From Synechococcus sp. CC9902 (lineage in GTDB: Bacteria; Cyanobacteriota; Cyanobacteriia; PCC-6307; Cyanobiaceae), in contig NC_007513.1 in the NCBI RefSeq assembly GCF_000012505.1, positions 62,001-126,000 of the forward strand: a stretch of DNA of 64,000 nucleotides, read 5' to 3'. Below are positions 1 to 9,095 of the stretch, piece after piece. Under the pieces are notes generated by a model that was not told where the DNA came from, made no database searches, and worked only from the letters and a program-made list of their open reading frames with translations. Each line of letters starts with the position of its first letter. Positions within the stretch are counted from its first letter, which is position 1. The position numbers and the translations under genes were made by a program.

Positions 1-145
1 GCAGCAAACCAGCTTAAGAAACTGCCGCTCCAGCCTCTGCCCGGTATGGTGAAGGAGTGATGAATTGATGCACCGCCCTCTCTACAAATCGGCGGTAGCG
101 ATCAGTTGAGCCAACAGTTTTCAGTTCAGACGTTCGCATTACCGC

Positions 146-1168
146 TTGAAAGCAACTCTCCCTAATCGTCCGCTCAATGTTGCTGTCCTTGGCGCCAGTG
201 GGGCTGTTGGACAGGAGCTGTTGCTCTTGCTTGAAGAGCGACAATTCCCAGTTGGCGAGTTGAAGTTGTTGGCTTCAGCCCGTTCCGCTGGGCAACAGCA
301 AACTTGGAATGGCCGCCACCTTGTCGTGGAGGAAGTCACGGCCGAAGCCTTTCAAGGCGTGGATCTTGTTCTCGCTTCAGCGGGGGGTTCGGTGTCACGT
401 CAATGGCGTGAAGCGATCACCAGTGCGGGAGCTCTGATGGTGGATAACTCCAGCGCCTTTCGTATGGAGGCGGAAGTTCCCCTCGTGGTTCCGGAGGTCA
501 ATCCCCAGGCGGCCCATGGGCACCAAGGGGTGATTGCTAACCCCAACTGCACGACGATTCTGCTCACGTTGGCGTTGGCTCCCCTCGCGGCGAAGCGAGC
601 GTTGCGGCGCGTTTTGGTGAGCACCTACCAATCGGCGAGTGGTGCGGGTGCCCGCGCCATGGACGAACTCAAAGACTTATCCCGTGTGGTGCTGGATGGT
701 GGTGTCCCCAACAGCAAGGTGCTTCCTTATTCCCTTGCTTTTAATTTGTTTCTCCACAACTCCCCTTTGCAGGACAACAGCTATTGCGAAGAGGAAATGA
801 AAATGGTGAATGAGACACGCAAAATCATGGATCTGCCTGATTTGCGTTTTTCAGCCACATGTGTCCGGGTTCCCGTTCTCCGTGCCCATTCTGAGGCGGT
901 GAACATTGAATTTGAACAGCCCTTTCCTGTGGATGAAGCCCGGCAACTGTTGGCTGCGGCCCCTGGCGTGGAACTGATCGAGGATCAGGCTGTTAATCGT
1001 TTTCCGATGCCCACGGATGTGACGGGAAGGGATCCCGTTGCCATCGGTCGAATTCGTCAAGACATCAGCGACCCCAATGCACTTGAACTTTGGCTTTGTG
1101 GTGACCAGATCCGAAAAGGAGCTGCTCTGAATGCCATCCAGATCGCCGAACTGTTGATTCAGAATTGA
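146..1168 (+). CDS. asd: Aspartate-semialdehyde dehydrogenase
   Basis: Reduces aspartyl-4-phosphate to aspartate semialdehyde with NADPH, the branch point to lysine, threonine and methionine; cytoplasmic. The protein (340 aa, normal family length) has the NADP-binding GASGAVG loop at residues 16-22, the catalytic cysteine C135 in NPNCTT, and the [10 protein letters not shown] segment at about 241-250 that supplies the active-site histidine. The start is a TTG: an in-frame stop lies at 107-109 and no ATG or GTG occurs between it and the conserved N-terminus. The stop overlaps the dapA start codon, so the two are translationally coupled. The substrate-supplying aspartokinase gene lies 4 kb away on the other strand. 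Identification is firm; only the exact start is less certain. Confidence 0.95.
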   Translation: MKATLPNRPLNVAVLGASGAVGQELLLLLEERQFPVGELKLLASARSAGQQQTWNGRHLVVEEVTAEAFQGVDLVLASAGGSVSRQWREAITSAGALMVDNSSAFRMEAEVPLVVPEVNPQAAHGHQGVIANPNCTTILLTLALAPLAAKRALRRVLVSTYQSASGAGARAMDELKDLSRVVLDGGVPNSKVLPYSLAFNLFLHNSPLQDNSYCEEEMKMVNETRKIMDLPDLRFSATCVRVPVLRAHSEAVNIEFEQPFPVDEARQLLAAAPGVELIEDQAVNRFPMPTDVTGRDPVAIGRIRQDISDPNALELWLCGDQIRKGAALNAIQIAELLIQN

Positions 1169-2076
1169 TGACTCTTTCCGCCTCCTTGTCCCCTCAACCA
1201 TTTGGCCGCATCGTGACGGCGATGGTGACTCCATTTGATTCCAGTGGAGCGGTTGATTTTCAGCTGGCGGCACGTCTAGCCCGTCATCTCGTGGAGCAAG
1301 GATCTGATGGTCTGTTGGTGTGCGGAACTACGGGTGAATCCCCCACCCTCAGTTGGGATGAACAGCTGAAGTTGCTGGAAGCCGTCCGAGAGGCTGTTGG
1401 TTCGAGTGCTCAGGTTTTGGCGGGTACTGGCAGCAATTCCACCTCTGAGGCCGTGAAAGCCACGCGAGAAGCGGCAGCCGTTGGTGCCGACGGCGCTTTG
1501 GTGGTGGTTCCGTATTACAACAAGCCTCCCCAGGAGGGCTTGGAAGTTCATTTCCGCGCCATTGCTGAGGCGGCACCCACGTTGCCTTTGATGCTTTACA
1601 ACATTCCTGGACGAACGGGATGTCACATCGAGGCTGAAACGGTGGCCTGCTTGATGGATTGCCCCAACATCGTCAGCTTCAAGGCAGCGAGTGGCACGAC
1701 CGAGGAAGTCACAGCCCTGCGCTTGGCCTGCGGCTCACGGCTCGCGATCTACAGCGGTGACGATGGACTCACCTTGCCGATGCTGTCGGTTGGTGCCGTA
1801 GGTGTGGTCAGTGTGGCCAGCCATGTGGCCGGTCCGCAGATTCGGGCCATGATTGATGCCTATGTCGAAGGCGAAGTCGGCGCTGCCCTCGCCCAGCACG
1901 AGCAACTAATTCCTCTGTTCAAGGCCTTGTTTGCCACAACGAATCCCATCCCTGTCAAAGCTGCCCTCGAGATCAATGGGTGGTCTGTCGGTGCTCCTCG
2001 TCCTCCTTTGTCCTCCTTACCTGAAGCCATGAGAACCACGTTGTCCAACACCCTGTCTGCCCTTCGTCAGACCTGA
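1168..2076 (+). CDS. dapA: 4-hydroxy-tetrahydrodipicolinate synthase
   Basis: Condenses pyruvate with aspartate semialdehyde, the first committed step of diaminopimelate and lysine synthesis, directly using the product of the upstream gene. The 302-residue TIM-barrel protein shows the GTTGES motif at about 53-58, the catalytic tyrosine Y144 in LYNIPGRTG and the Schiff-base lysine K172 in FKAASG. I chose ATG at 1168 rather than the TTG three bases earlier; ATG overlaps the asd stop by one base (TGATG), a typical coupled junction. The gene is followed after about 50 bases by the RNase J gene, an order common in marine picocyanobacteria. Confidence 0.95.
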   Translation: MTLSASLSPQPFGRIVTAMVTPFDSSGAVDFQLAARLARHLVEQGSDGLLVCGTTGESPTLSWDEQLKLLEAVREAVGSSAQVLAGTGSNSTSEAVKATREAAAVGADGALVVVPYYNKPPQEGLEVHFRAIAEAAPTLPLMLYNIPGRTGCHIEAETVACLMDCPNIVSFKAASGTTEEVTALRLACGSRLAIYSGDDGLTLPMLSVGAVGVVSVASHVAGPQIRAMIDAYVEGEVGAALAQHEQLIPLFKALFATTNPIPVKAALEINGWSVGAPRPPLSSLPEAMRTTLSNTLSALRQT

Positions 2077-2128
2077 CGGGTCCGGCTTAACGGCTTACGC
2101 AAACAGTTTTCCCTTACGTCTTTTTTTC

Positions 2129-4201
2129 ATGGCTTACAACGCAAGATCCGGCAAAGAACAAGAGCCCTGCCTACGGGTGATCCCCCTGGGTGGTCTGCAT
2201 GAGATCGGCAAGAACACCTGCGTGTTCGAGTACGGCGACGACCTGATGCTGGTGGATGCCGGATTGGCGTTTCCCAGTGACGGAATGCATGGTGTGAACG
2301 TGGTTTTGCCCGACACCAGCTTTCTGCGTGAGAACCAGAAACGCATTCGCGGGATGATCGTGACCCATGGCCATGAAGACCACATCGGTGGGATTGCCCA
2401 TCACCTGAAGCACTTCAACATCCCCGTGATTCACGGGCCTCGACTGGCTCTGTCGATGCTCACCGGAAAGATGGATGAGGCGGGCGTCACCGACCGCACC
2501 ACGTTGAAAACGGTGGCTCCGCGCGATGTGGTGAAGGTGGGACAGCATTTCTCTGTGGAGTTCATCCGCAACACCCACTCGATGGCCGACAGCTTTTCGC
2601 TGGCGATCACCACACCGGTGGGCACTGTGATCTTCACCGGTGATTTCAAGTTCGACCACACGCCGGTGGATGGTGAGCACTTTGATATGGCTCGCCTCGC
2701 CCATTACGGCGAAAAGGGTGTTCTCTGCTTGTTCAGTGATTCAACGAATGCCGAGGTGCCTGGCTTCTGTCCTCCAGAGCGCTCGGTGTTTCCCAACCTC
2801 GACCGCCACATCGCCAATGCCCAGGGTCGGGTGATCGTTACCACCTTCGCGAGCTCAATTCATCGCGTGTCGATGATTCTTGAGCTGGCCATGAAAAATG
2901 GCCGGAAGGTCGGACTGTTGGGCCGTTCCATGCTCAACGTGATCGCTAAGGCCCGTGAATTGGGTTACATGCGGGCGCCCGATGAGCTGTTTGTACCGAT
3001 CAAGCAAATCAATGATGTGCCTGATCGTGAAACGTTGTTGCTGATGACCGGTAGCCAGGGTGAGCCCCTTGCTGCTCTAAGCCGGATCTCCCGCGGAGAC
3101 CATCCGCAAGTGAAGGTGAAAACCACCGACACGATCATTTTCTCTGCCAGCCCGATCCCGGGTAACACCATTTCTGTGGTGAACACGATCGACAAGCTGA
3201 TGATGCTTGGCGCCAAAGTTGTCTATGGCAAGGGCGAAGGCATCCACGTGTCTGGCCACGGCTTCCAAGAAGACCAAAAGCTGATGCTGGCTCTCACCAA
3301 GCCCAAGTTCTTTGTTCCCGTCCATGGGGAGCACCGGATGCTTGTGCAGCATTCCAAAACGGGCCATTCCATGGGAGTGCCCGTCAACAACACCTTGATT
3401 ATTGAGAACGGCGATGTGGTGGAACTCACCCCCGACTCATTGAGAAAGGGAGATCCGGTGAAAGCTGGTATCGAACTGCTCGACCAATCCCGAAACGGCA
3501 TCGTCGATGCCCGCGTTCTGAAGGAACGTCAGCAGTTGGCGGAAGACGGCGTGGTCACGATTCTTTCTGCGATCAGCACCGATGGCGCGATGGTGGCACC
3601 GCCTCGGGTGAACCTGCGTGGTGTGGTCACAACGGCGGATGCCCGCAAGATGTCGCTTTGGACTGAGCGAGAAATCACTTGGGTGTTGGAAAATCGCTGG
3701 AAGCAGCTTTCTCGCAATACCGGCGGTAATGCCCCTGAAGTGGATTGGATGGGTGTTCAGCGTGAGGTCGAGGTGGGCCTCGGCCGTCGCATGCGTCGTG
3801 AACTGCAGGTGGAGCCACTGATTCTTTGCTTGGTCCAGCCAGCCCCCGGTGGAACCCCCACTTACAAAGGCCGAGCCGATGCAGAGCCGGATGATCGCCC
3901 TGCCTCCCGTAATCGTGGTGGTGGTGCAGGCCGTGGTGTTGTCCGTCGCAATGGCGCTCCACCAGCGCCGGTGCGTACGAACGGCAGTTCGGTGGCCGCT
4001 CCTTCCAAAACTGCTTCCGTTGTGATTTCTTCGGATGTCGCAACGTCCACGGCTGTTGCAACACCTGCTGTGGCGGTTGCTGCGCCTGCAGCCACAACAG
4101 CTGTGGCCACCAAGGTGATATCAAAGGCTGAGAAAACTGCTGAGCCCGAGCAGGACATGCCAGCCGGCCGCACTCGCCGCCGTCGTTCAGCTGCGGTTTA
4201 G
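2129..4201 (+). CDS. rnj: Ribonuclease J
   Basis: Metallo-beta-lactamase/beta-CASP nuclease combining 5'-3' exonuclease and endonuclease activity in RNA decay and maturation. The catalytic zinc motif HGHEDH is at residues 80-85, with the second metal histidine in RNTHSMADS and aspartate in TGDFKFD further on; beta-CASP motifs such as TGSQGEP follow. The body matches the family up to about residue 560. After that comes a low-complexity tail of roughly 110 residues rich in Ala, Val, Thr and Arg, ending in a basic RTRRRRSAAV stretch, a tail common in cyanobacterial RNase J. The 52-base gap after dapA contains a T-run just before the ATG and no obvious Shine-Dalgarno. Confidence 0.93.
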   Translation: MAYNARSGKEQEPCLRVIPLGGLHEIGKNTCVFEYGDDLMLVDAGLAFPSDGMHGVNVVLPDTSFLRENQKRIRGMIVTHGHEDHIGGIAHHLKHFNIPVIHGPRLALSMLTGKMDEAGVTDRTTLKTVAPRDVVKVGQHFSVEFIRNTHSMADSFSLAITTPVGTVIFTGDFKFDHTPVDGEHFDMARLAHYGEKGVLCLFSDSTNAEVPGFCPPERSVFPNLDRHIANAQGRVIVTTFASSIHRVSMILELAMKNGRKVGLLGRSMLNVIAKARELGYMRAPDELFVPIKQINDVPDRETLLLMTGSQGEPLAALSRISRGDHPQVKVKTTDTIIFSASPIPGNTISVVNTIDKLMMLGAKVVYGKGEGIHVSGHGFQEDQKLMLALTKPKFFVPVHGEHRMLVQHSKTGHSMGVPVNNTLIIENGDVVELTPDSLRKGDPVKAGIELLDQSRNGIVDARVLKERQQLAEDGVVTILSAISTDGAMVAPPRVNLRGVVTTADARKMSLWTEREITWVLENRWKQLSRNTGGNAPEVDWMGVQREVEVGLGRRMRRELQVEPLILCLVQPAPGGTPTYKGRADAEPDDRPASRNRGGGAGRGVVRRNGAPPAPVRTNGSSVAAPSKTASVVISSDVATSTAVATPAVAVAAPAATTAVATKVISKAEKTAEPEQDMPAGRTRRRRSAAV

Positions 4202-4228
4202 GCCCTGCCACAGTCGCTTCAATCGTGA

Positions 4229-4963
4229 TTAGGGTTTGGCTCGATCCATGGGGATTGAGTCAGACCTTGTTCTGTTTGGAGTGATCGAAACCCTTAACCA
4301 GGCTCTTTCAAGGCTTTCCTCGGGGATGAGCAGAGGTAAGGGTTGCTCTTTGTGCGATGGCTCTTCATGTGCAGAGATCACCGGTTCTGAAGTGTCTGGG
4401 TTCGAACGAACCGATGGATCGGTTTGTTTTGGCTCAGGTGCTGGTGTCTCCCTGACTTGTGGAGGGGAGTTGACTTTTGTGAGCCATGGCATGGCCGTGG
4501 ATTGGCTTGGGGCAGACGTAGATACAGGCGGAGTGTTGGTGAGGAAGGGATCTTGCAGCATCGATGGCAACGATCCAGTGGAGGATTCGCCATCGGATGA
4601 GGGTGGAGTTGTGGGCTCGTCAACGTTGGCGTTGAACGTTTCTTTTCGAGCGCTTTTGCTGCGTTTGAGGCCTTGTCTTGCCAATTCCGCCAGAGTGTCC
4701 TTGGGCTGGCAGTCCAGGGTTAGTTGGTAGTAGTTCGCTGCCTGATCGGGCCGCTGTCGGCCATGCAGTTCGATGTGTCCGAGCAAGAGGGCTACGAAGG
4801 CGCGCCAACCGAGAACGGCATCACGCAGTTGATCGTCATCGGCTCTCTCTTCAGTTTCCAGTTGTTTGAGAAGTCCGCTGGCCAGGTGGTGCGCCGTTTT
4901 GTAATCCCCTCCGCCATAGGCGTGCTCTGCCGCTTGGTAGGTCTGCTGGAAATCGGCGTCCAA
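4229..4963 (-). CDS. Conserved hypothetical protein, TPR-like N-terminus and disordered tail
   Basis: Not a named family. The first 110 residues or so are helical and resemble a tetratricopeptide-type repeat (alternating small and aromatic residues, AAEHAYGGGDYKTAHHLAS and then a second helix pair). The remainder is Pro/Ser/Thr/Glu-rich and probably disordered. It lies convergent to rnj with a 27-base gap and directly downstream of lysC on the same strand (36 bases between lysC stop and this ATG), so it may be cotranscribed with lysC. GC and codon use match the core genome. A 164-codon open frame on the opposite strand across this gene is judged a shadow. Function unknown; a protein-interaction role is only a guess. 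Confidence 0.75.
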   Translation of the reverse strand: MDADFQQTYQAAEHAYGGGDYKTAHHLASGLLKQLETEERADDDQLRDAVLGWRAFVALLLGHIELHGRQRPDQAANYYQLTLDCQPKDTLAELARQGLKRSKSARKETFNANVDEPTTPPSSDGESSTGSLPSMLQDPFLTNTPPVSTSAPSQSTAMPWLTKVNSPPQVRETPAPEPKQTDPSVRSNPDTSEPVISAHEEPSHKEQPLPLLIPEESLERAWLRVSITPNRTRSDSIPMDRAKP

Positions 4964-4999
4964 GTCAGAACGTTGATGGTTCTCCTTTGTAATCGGGCC

Positions 5000-6805
5000 T
5001 TAGGTCTTTTCAAGCGGTGAGGCACTGCCTTGGGCTTGATGCCGTTCGTCGCCACCCAGTCCGAAGCAGGCATGCACCACCTGCAGGGCTTGAACACCGT
5101 TTTCCTCCGCCACCACACAGCTCGTACGGATCTCACTGGTGGCAATGAGGCCAATGTTGATTTGAGCGTCGGCGAGGGCCCGAAACATACGTCCCGCTGT
5201 GCCAGCGGTGGCTCGCATTCCGGCACCCACGGCACTCACCCGTGCAATGGCATCGCCGTCTTCCAAAGCTGCGCCTGGCCATTGGGCGAGTAGGGGGGCG
5301 AGAGCAACGTCAGCCCGGGCACGGTCTTCTTTGCGCAGGATGAAGCTGATGTCGCGGGAGTCATCGGCGTGTTGACGTTCCGATTGGACAATTGCGTCGA
5401 TGCTGATGCTGTTGTCGGCCAACGAGGAGCAGAGGGCAGCAGCGGTGCCAGGGCGGTCGGGGACGTGACGCACGGACAATTGCACTTGATCGCGATCGAG
5501 GGCAACACCGCGAACTTCGGGTTCGTTTTCGCCGCTCAATGGGGGATTGATGGCGACCTGTGAGTCCGCCACTTCAAAGGCCTCACGGACGGCTTGCAAA
5601 GCCTTGCGTCCAGAGCTGGCTGCAATCACGCAGCTCACCTTCACTTCACTTGTGGCTATGAGGCGCAGGTTGATCCCTTGCTGGCAAAGGCAATTGAACA
5701 GACTCGCCGCAATGCCGGGTCGACCCATGATGCCGGCGCCGCTAATGCTCAGTTTGGTGAGGCCGCCCTCTGAGGAAAGTTCACCCCCCAGGCTGTTGAG
5801 GACGCGTTGTGTCACCTCACGGGCCTGGTCTAGGTCTGGTTCGTTCACGGTGAAGGTGATGTCGTTGCTGGTGCCTTCATGGGTGGCCTGAATGATTAGG
5901 TCAACATTGATCCCAGCATCTGAAAGGGTTTCAAACAGGCGGGCGGCAATGCCGGGTTGATCAGGTATCCGCGATAGCGCCAATATCGCCTGACCATCCA
6001 CCTGCTCAACCCCGTCCACGGGGCTCCCGAGTTCCAGGCCGCCATGGCCAATTGGGCGAGCCGTGCGGCTGGTGAGTTTTGTGCCAGCAGCATCACTCCA
6101 ACTGGATCGCACCACGAGATTCACCCCGTAATTACGAGCGATCTCCACGGCGCGTGGGTGCAACACCGAGGCGCCCAGACTGGCCAGCTCGAGCATTTCA
6201 TCGCAGCTGATGCTGTCCATCAGTTGGGCATCCGCCACCTTGCGCGGATCTGTGCTCAGCACTCCAGGCACATCGGTGAAGATCTCGCAGGCATCGGCAC
6301 CCAGGGCTGCGGCTAAAGCCACAGCCGATGTGTCGGATCCGCCTCGGCCCAGCGTGGTGATTTCATGGATGCCATCACTGCTGGTGCTGGTGCCTTGAAA
6401 GCCAGCCACCACGATGACTTTGCCCTCGCTGAGGCGGGTGCGGATCCGATCAGTACGGATTTCAAGAATTCGGGCTCGGCCATGGGTGGATTCCGTGGCG
6501 ATGCCCACCTGGGGCCCCGTCATCGACACGGCAGCGACGCCTTCGCTGTGGAGAGCCATGGCGAGCAAAGCGCTGGACACCTGCTCACCGCTAGCCAGCA
6601 ACATGTCCATTTCCCGTTGGGCGGGGGAGTCGTTCAAGGCGTTCGCCAGTCCGGTGAGTTCATCGGTGGTGTGCCCCATGGCGGACACCACCACCACGAC
6701 GTCGTCTCCGTTTTCGCGGCAACGGGCAATGCGCTGAGCCACAGCCTGAATGCGTTCGACACTGCCGACGGAGGTGCCGCCAAATTTCTGCACCAGCAGG
6801 GCCAT
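5000..6805 (-). CDS. lysC: Aspartate kinase, four-ACT cyanobacterial type
   Basis: Phosphorylates aspartate, the first step of the aspartate amino-acid family. The 601-residue protein begins with the kinase signature KFGGTS at residues 7-12 and carries a kinase domain to about residue 250. Two tandem ACT pairs follow (roughly 270-420 and 440-590), recognisable by PDQPGIAARLF, GRPGIAASLF, PDRPGTAAAL and the final MRATAGTAGRMF. These are the allosteric lysine/threonine feedback sites; the four-ACT layout is typical of cyanobacteria. Its first 54 codons and upstream flank are duplicated at 9096-9258 by the 318-bp repeat. This copy is complete, so activity should be intact, but its original promoter context upstream (towards holA) has been displaced by about 2.4 kb of inserted DNA. 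Confidence 0.96.
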   Translation of the reverse strand: MALLVQKFGGTSVGSVERIQAVAQRIARCRENGDDVVVVVSAMGHTTDELTGLANALNDSPAQREMDMLLASGEQVSSALLAMALHSEGVAAVSMTGPQVGIATESTHGRARILEIRTDRIRTRLSEGKVIVVAGFQGTSTSSDGIHEITTLGRGGSDTSAVALAAALGADACEIFTDVPGVLSTDPRKVADAQLMDSISCDEMLELASLGASVLHPRAVEIARNYGVNLVVRSSWSDAAGTKLTSRTARPIGHGGLELGSPVDGVEQVDGQAILALSRIPDQPGIAARLFETLSDAGINVDLIIQATHEGTSNDITFTVNEPDLDQAREVTQRVLNSLGGELSSEGGLTKLSISGAGIMGRPGIAASLFNCLCQQGINLRLIATSEVKVSCVIAASSGRKALQAVREAFEVADSQVAINPPLSGENEPEVRGVALDRDQVQLSVRHVPDRPGTAAALCSSLADNSISIDAIVQSERQHADDSRDISFILRKEDRARADVALAPLLAQWPGAALEDGDAIARVSAVGAGMRATAGTAGRMFRALADAQINIGLIATSEIRTSCVVAEENGVQALQVVHACFGLGGDERHQAQGSASPLEKT

Positions 6806-6960
6806 TTCAGCAGTCTCTAACAGCAGGGGATTGTCTCACTGTGACGGCTAGCCCAGCAGTCCGTCTCGAAAGGCATTGCCTGGAAGGGCACCCCGCTTGA
6901 GCAGCGCCTCCACCTCTAAAAGTCGTCCCAGCAGCGATAAAAACCGTTTTGGTTGGCGGC
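6643..6960. repeat. 318-bp direct repeat, left copy (lysC start + holA end)
   Basis: This segment is repeated in the same orientation at 9096-9413, offset 2453 bases. By reading I find two mismatches (A at 6920 and 6941 here, C at 9373 and 9394 there), both in the non-functional holA remnant. The left copy belongs to the intact lysC; the right copy belongs to the intact holA. The repeat therefore duplicates the original holA-lysC junction and brackets the inserted DNA. Confidence 0.95.
6848..6960 (-). pseudogene. holA 3'-terminal remnant
   Basis: The last 37 codons of holA, including its TAG stop, are present here as part of the 318-bp repeat. The reading frame is cut at 6960, where the sequence switches abruptly to a mutS-like segment, so this is a dead fragment. 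Two substitutions relative to the intact gene at 9301 fall in this fragment and both change C to A on the plus strand. Confidence 0.9.
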
Positions 6961-7128
6961 TTTGAGCTTCATGTAGTGGCGCAGCATCGGCGTGAGCTGC
7001 AGGGGTTTAGCTGGCTGTGGTGGGCCCAGGCCGGCTCGTCGCTCTTGGGTTCGGTATCGCTCGCAGCTGGGGATTCGCTGGTGGTCTCGCTTGGCGCGGC
7101 CGGCACTGGCGGGGTCGGACCGCGGCAT
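6961..7128 (-). pseudogene. mutS N-terminal fragment fused to the holA remnant
   Basis: The minus-strand reading contains LTPMLRHYMKLKAANQ preceded by a Gly/Pro segment, corresponding to about residues 92-122 of the MutS encoded at 17456-20197 ([19 protein letters not shown]). DNA similarity to the intact mutS is evident over about 80 bases (6961-7040) and then fades in the variable N-terminal linker. Unlike the 318-bp repeat it is clearly diverged from the resident gene, so it is an older or foreign piece. It joins the holA remnant exactly at 6960/6961 and has no downstream mutS sequence. Confidence 0.7.
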
Positions 7129-7166
7129 CGGCTGCCTTACCTAGCTTTTGGGGTTGCTCCCTGCCT

Positions 7167-7480
7167 CAGCGGCGCAGCACCATCAACTGCTGGGGATTCG
7201 CATCTTGGAAACGCAGTTGCTGGTAACGGCCGGTGATTTTTGGTGGTTATCAGATAAACCCTTTCAACTCCAACCACGGGTGGGGTATGCAGGAGTTCTT
7301 CGATCACCCGGAGGCCAAATATGGCCCTGGAGATCGCCGGCCATTACTAAGTGCTTCGGCACGGCTGAAGCCATCGGAAGTTGCCCGGTCGAAGCCCTAG
7401 CCATTTGCCGCGCCAGAGTCTTACCACGGCGTCGTTGCCGACCGGCAACGGCCTCAACTAACAAAAGCTGCGGCTGCGGG
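7167..7480 (-). pseudogene. GNAT acetyltransferase 3' fragment, copy 1
   Basis: On the minus strand this resembles the C-terminal two-thirds of the GNAT gene at 16049-16504: VMAGDLQGH here against VVAGDLQGHG there, and the end of the gene (plus-strand CAGCGGCGCAGCACCATCAA against CAGCGGCGTAGCACCATCAA). Frameshifts and stops interrupt it, including loss of the GRRVLEELLHAP region's frame, so it is a decayed remnant. It lies just downstream (on the minus strand) of the methyltransferase gene. Confidence 0.7.
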
Positions 7481-7542
7481 CACAAAGCCATAGCGAACTT
7501 ACAGTCTTTGCAGCTTCAGAATCGTACCCCAAAAGTTGAAAA

Positions 7543-8748
7543 TCAACTGAACAAATTATTGATCATAAACCCTTCTGCAGGGGGAATTCCATTATACTTT
7601 TTCCAAATTTCATGGTACATATTTATCCTTTGTTTGTAAAAGTCCTGAAATCTTTCTGTATCTGAATTAATTTTTTTGAGAACAAAGTCATGATGCCATG
7701 CCATTATTACATGGGGGTACGAATATTCAAATTGCCAAAAATCTGATAAAGGGTAGTCCACCAAATTGGAAATTTTAGTATACCTATTTGTAGCTATAAA
7801 GTAAGAATTAATTGGCATTTGATTGATAAAGTTAAAGTATTTATTTAATTCGCTAGGAGGCATTTCCATCATTGATTTGAAGTTGAGTACAGCATCTACC
7901 TCCGTGTGGATATTTTGTATTTCAGTGCTATGAAAAAGGTTGGACGGGACAATTCTAACCCTTTTTAAAGTAGGTTCTGATTTCTCGTTCAGAGGGAATT
8001 TTATCCACTTTTCTTCTTCAAGAAGAACTTCAATGTCACAGCCCAGAATGTCTTGAATGCTTAGTAGTACAAAAAGTTGTATGCAAGATGCTTCAGGTAA
8101 ATCGACCAATACATATTCAATTTCCTTGTTGTGGAGGAGGTTTAAGCAACATAGGCCGCCATAACCGCCACCGATTTCGACGATAGAGCGCTTTTTGTCA
8201 TTATACTCTAATGTTTTGTTAAGTGTAAAATGACATAACGCAAAAGAGTAGAAGTTGTGCACATCTCTATTTCCAAACATTGTCGTTACTATCCGTTTAT
8301 CTTTGAATCTCTGGTGCATTTTTATCCTTGTGTCATCATAATAAACCGGGTACTGTGGATCTCCCGGAAATATTAAAGGAAAATTGCTATTGAGCGCAGA
8401 AAATAAATCAAGTAACATTGGGCAGGCCTCAAAATTGTTTTTGAAAAAGCCCGAGAGTATTGTTTGCGTTAAAATGGAAATCGTTCTAAACAGATTAATT
8501 TGAGCTTGGTAATTCCCTTTTGAATATTTAATATAAAAAGGATTGTTGTGGTCACAAAATTCTTTGACATTCCATCTTTCATGGTCAAAAAATGATAAAT
8601 AGAATTCAGGATCGCAAAATATTTCTTTGTTATTATTCCAGTATCTTCCCCAAAATTCTCCATATTCCATGTTGTTAGAATTAATCGCTTGCTTGGCCCA
8701 ATCTTTATAGATTGAAGCAGCAATTTTAGACTCCCTTTGAAATAGCAT
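7543..8748 (-). CDS. Putative sugar O-methyltransferase
   Basis: The 401-residue protein has a SAM-binding glycine motif IVEIGGGYGGLCCL at about 190-203, followed by a VLVDLPE acidic loop, the layout of the putative sugar O-methyltransferase family found in O-antigen and capsule loci. It probably methylates a sugar hydroxyl in the cytoplasm. The gene is AT-rich (many TTT, AAA and ATT codons) and lies within GC-rich housekeeping DNA, so it is an insertion. It is alone, with remnants of the same GNAT gene on both sides, and bounded further out by the 318-bp direct repeat. It probably acts with the glycan island at 20.9-64 kb. No signal peptide is seen. Its natural substrate cannot be told from sequence. 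Confidence 0.75.
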   Translation of the reverse strand: MLFQRESKIAASIYKDWAKQAINSNNMEYGEFWGRYWNNNKEIFCDPEFYLSFFDHERWNVKEFCDHNNPFYIKYSKGNYQAQINLFRTISILTQTILSGFFKNNFEACPMLLDLFSALNSNFPLIFPGDPQYPVYYDDTRIKMHQRFKDKRIVTTMFGNRDVHNFYSFALCHFTLNKTLEYNDKKRSIVEIGGGYGGLCCLNLLHNKEIEYVLVDLPEASCIQLFVLLSIQDILGCDIEVLLEEEKWIKFPLNEKSEPTLKRVRIVPSNLFHSTEIQNIHTEVDAVLNFKSMMEMPPSELNKYFNFINQMPINSYFIATNRYTKISNLVDYPLSDFWQFEYSYPHVIMAWHHDFVLKKINSDTERFQDFYKQRINMYHEIWKKYNGIPPAEGFMINNLFS

Positions 8749-8945
8749 TGTGATTGATAATGTTGTATTTGCTGATATTTGTTATTCTTAAAGAAGTAAT
8801 CTCTTTTGCGTAAGTTTCGGTTTATTGAATTGCCATAATACTTGGCAGGCCTTTGTTGATCGGCCTGAGACGCTGACCGCTGCATCGATTGATCTGACGA
8901 ATTTGGTTCCGCTGGGCCCTACAGGATTGAGGTAACTCATTTCCG
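8749..8945. other. Insertion flank without an intact gene
   Basis: The first half is AT-rich upstream DNA of the methyltransferase gene and may hold its promoter. From about 8850 the sequence becomes GC-rich again, and the plus strand shows a short open tail reading FVDRPETLTAASIDLTN and ending at a TAA near 8935. It could be the 3' scrap of an unidentified gene, but it is too short to assign. Confidence 0.35.
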
Positions 8946-9060
8946 CTGCACCATTAATTGCTGGGGATCGGCGTCCGGAGAGATCGTTGGTGGTAATGGG
9001 TAGGATTTCAGACTGTTTTAGTTAGACCCGTTCAACGCCGTCAAAGGTATCCGACTAATT
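8946..9060 (-). pseudogene. GNAT acetyltransferase 3' fragment, copy 2
   Basis: The sequence GCACCATTAATTGCTGGGGA and the bases after it align with copy 1 at 7175 and with the end of the intact GNAT gene at 16055, but with many substitutions and small gaps. It is in the same orientation as copy 1. The two copies thus bracket the methyltransferase gene. Only the very C-terminal part is recognisable. Confidence 0.55.
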
Positions 9061-9095
9061 GTTTCAGGTCGCCCATCGGCCATAGCAACTTGCGA

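Noticed and set aside
2171-2704. 177-codon minus-strand frame inside rnj
   Set aside because: Completely antisense to the strongly conserved catalytic region of RNase J, with no recognisable motifs.
4236-4730. 164-codon open frame on the plus strand across the TPR-like gene
   Set aside because: Lies antisense to a better-supported gene; composition (Gly/Val/Ser-rich without domain features) is typical of a GC-rich shadow frame.
8469-8885. 138-codon minus-strand frame overlapping the methyltransferase start
   Set aside because: Out of frame with the SAM-binding protein, and its downstream part is just the methyltransferase sequence in another frame.
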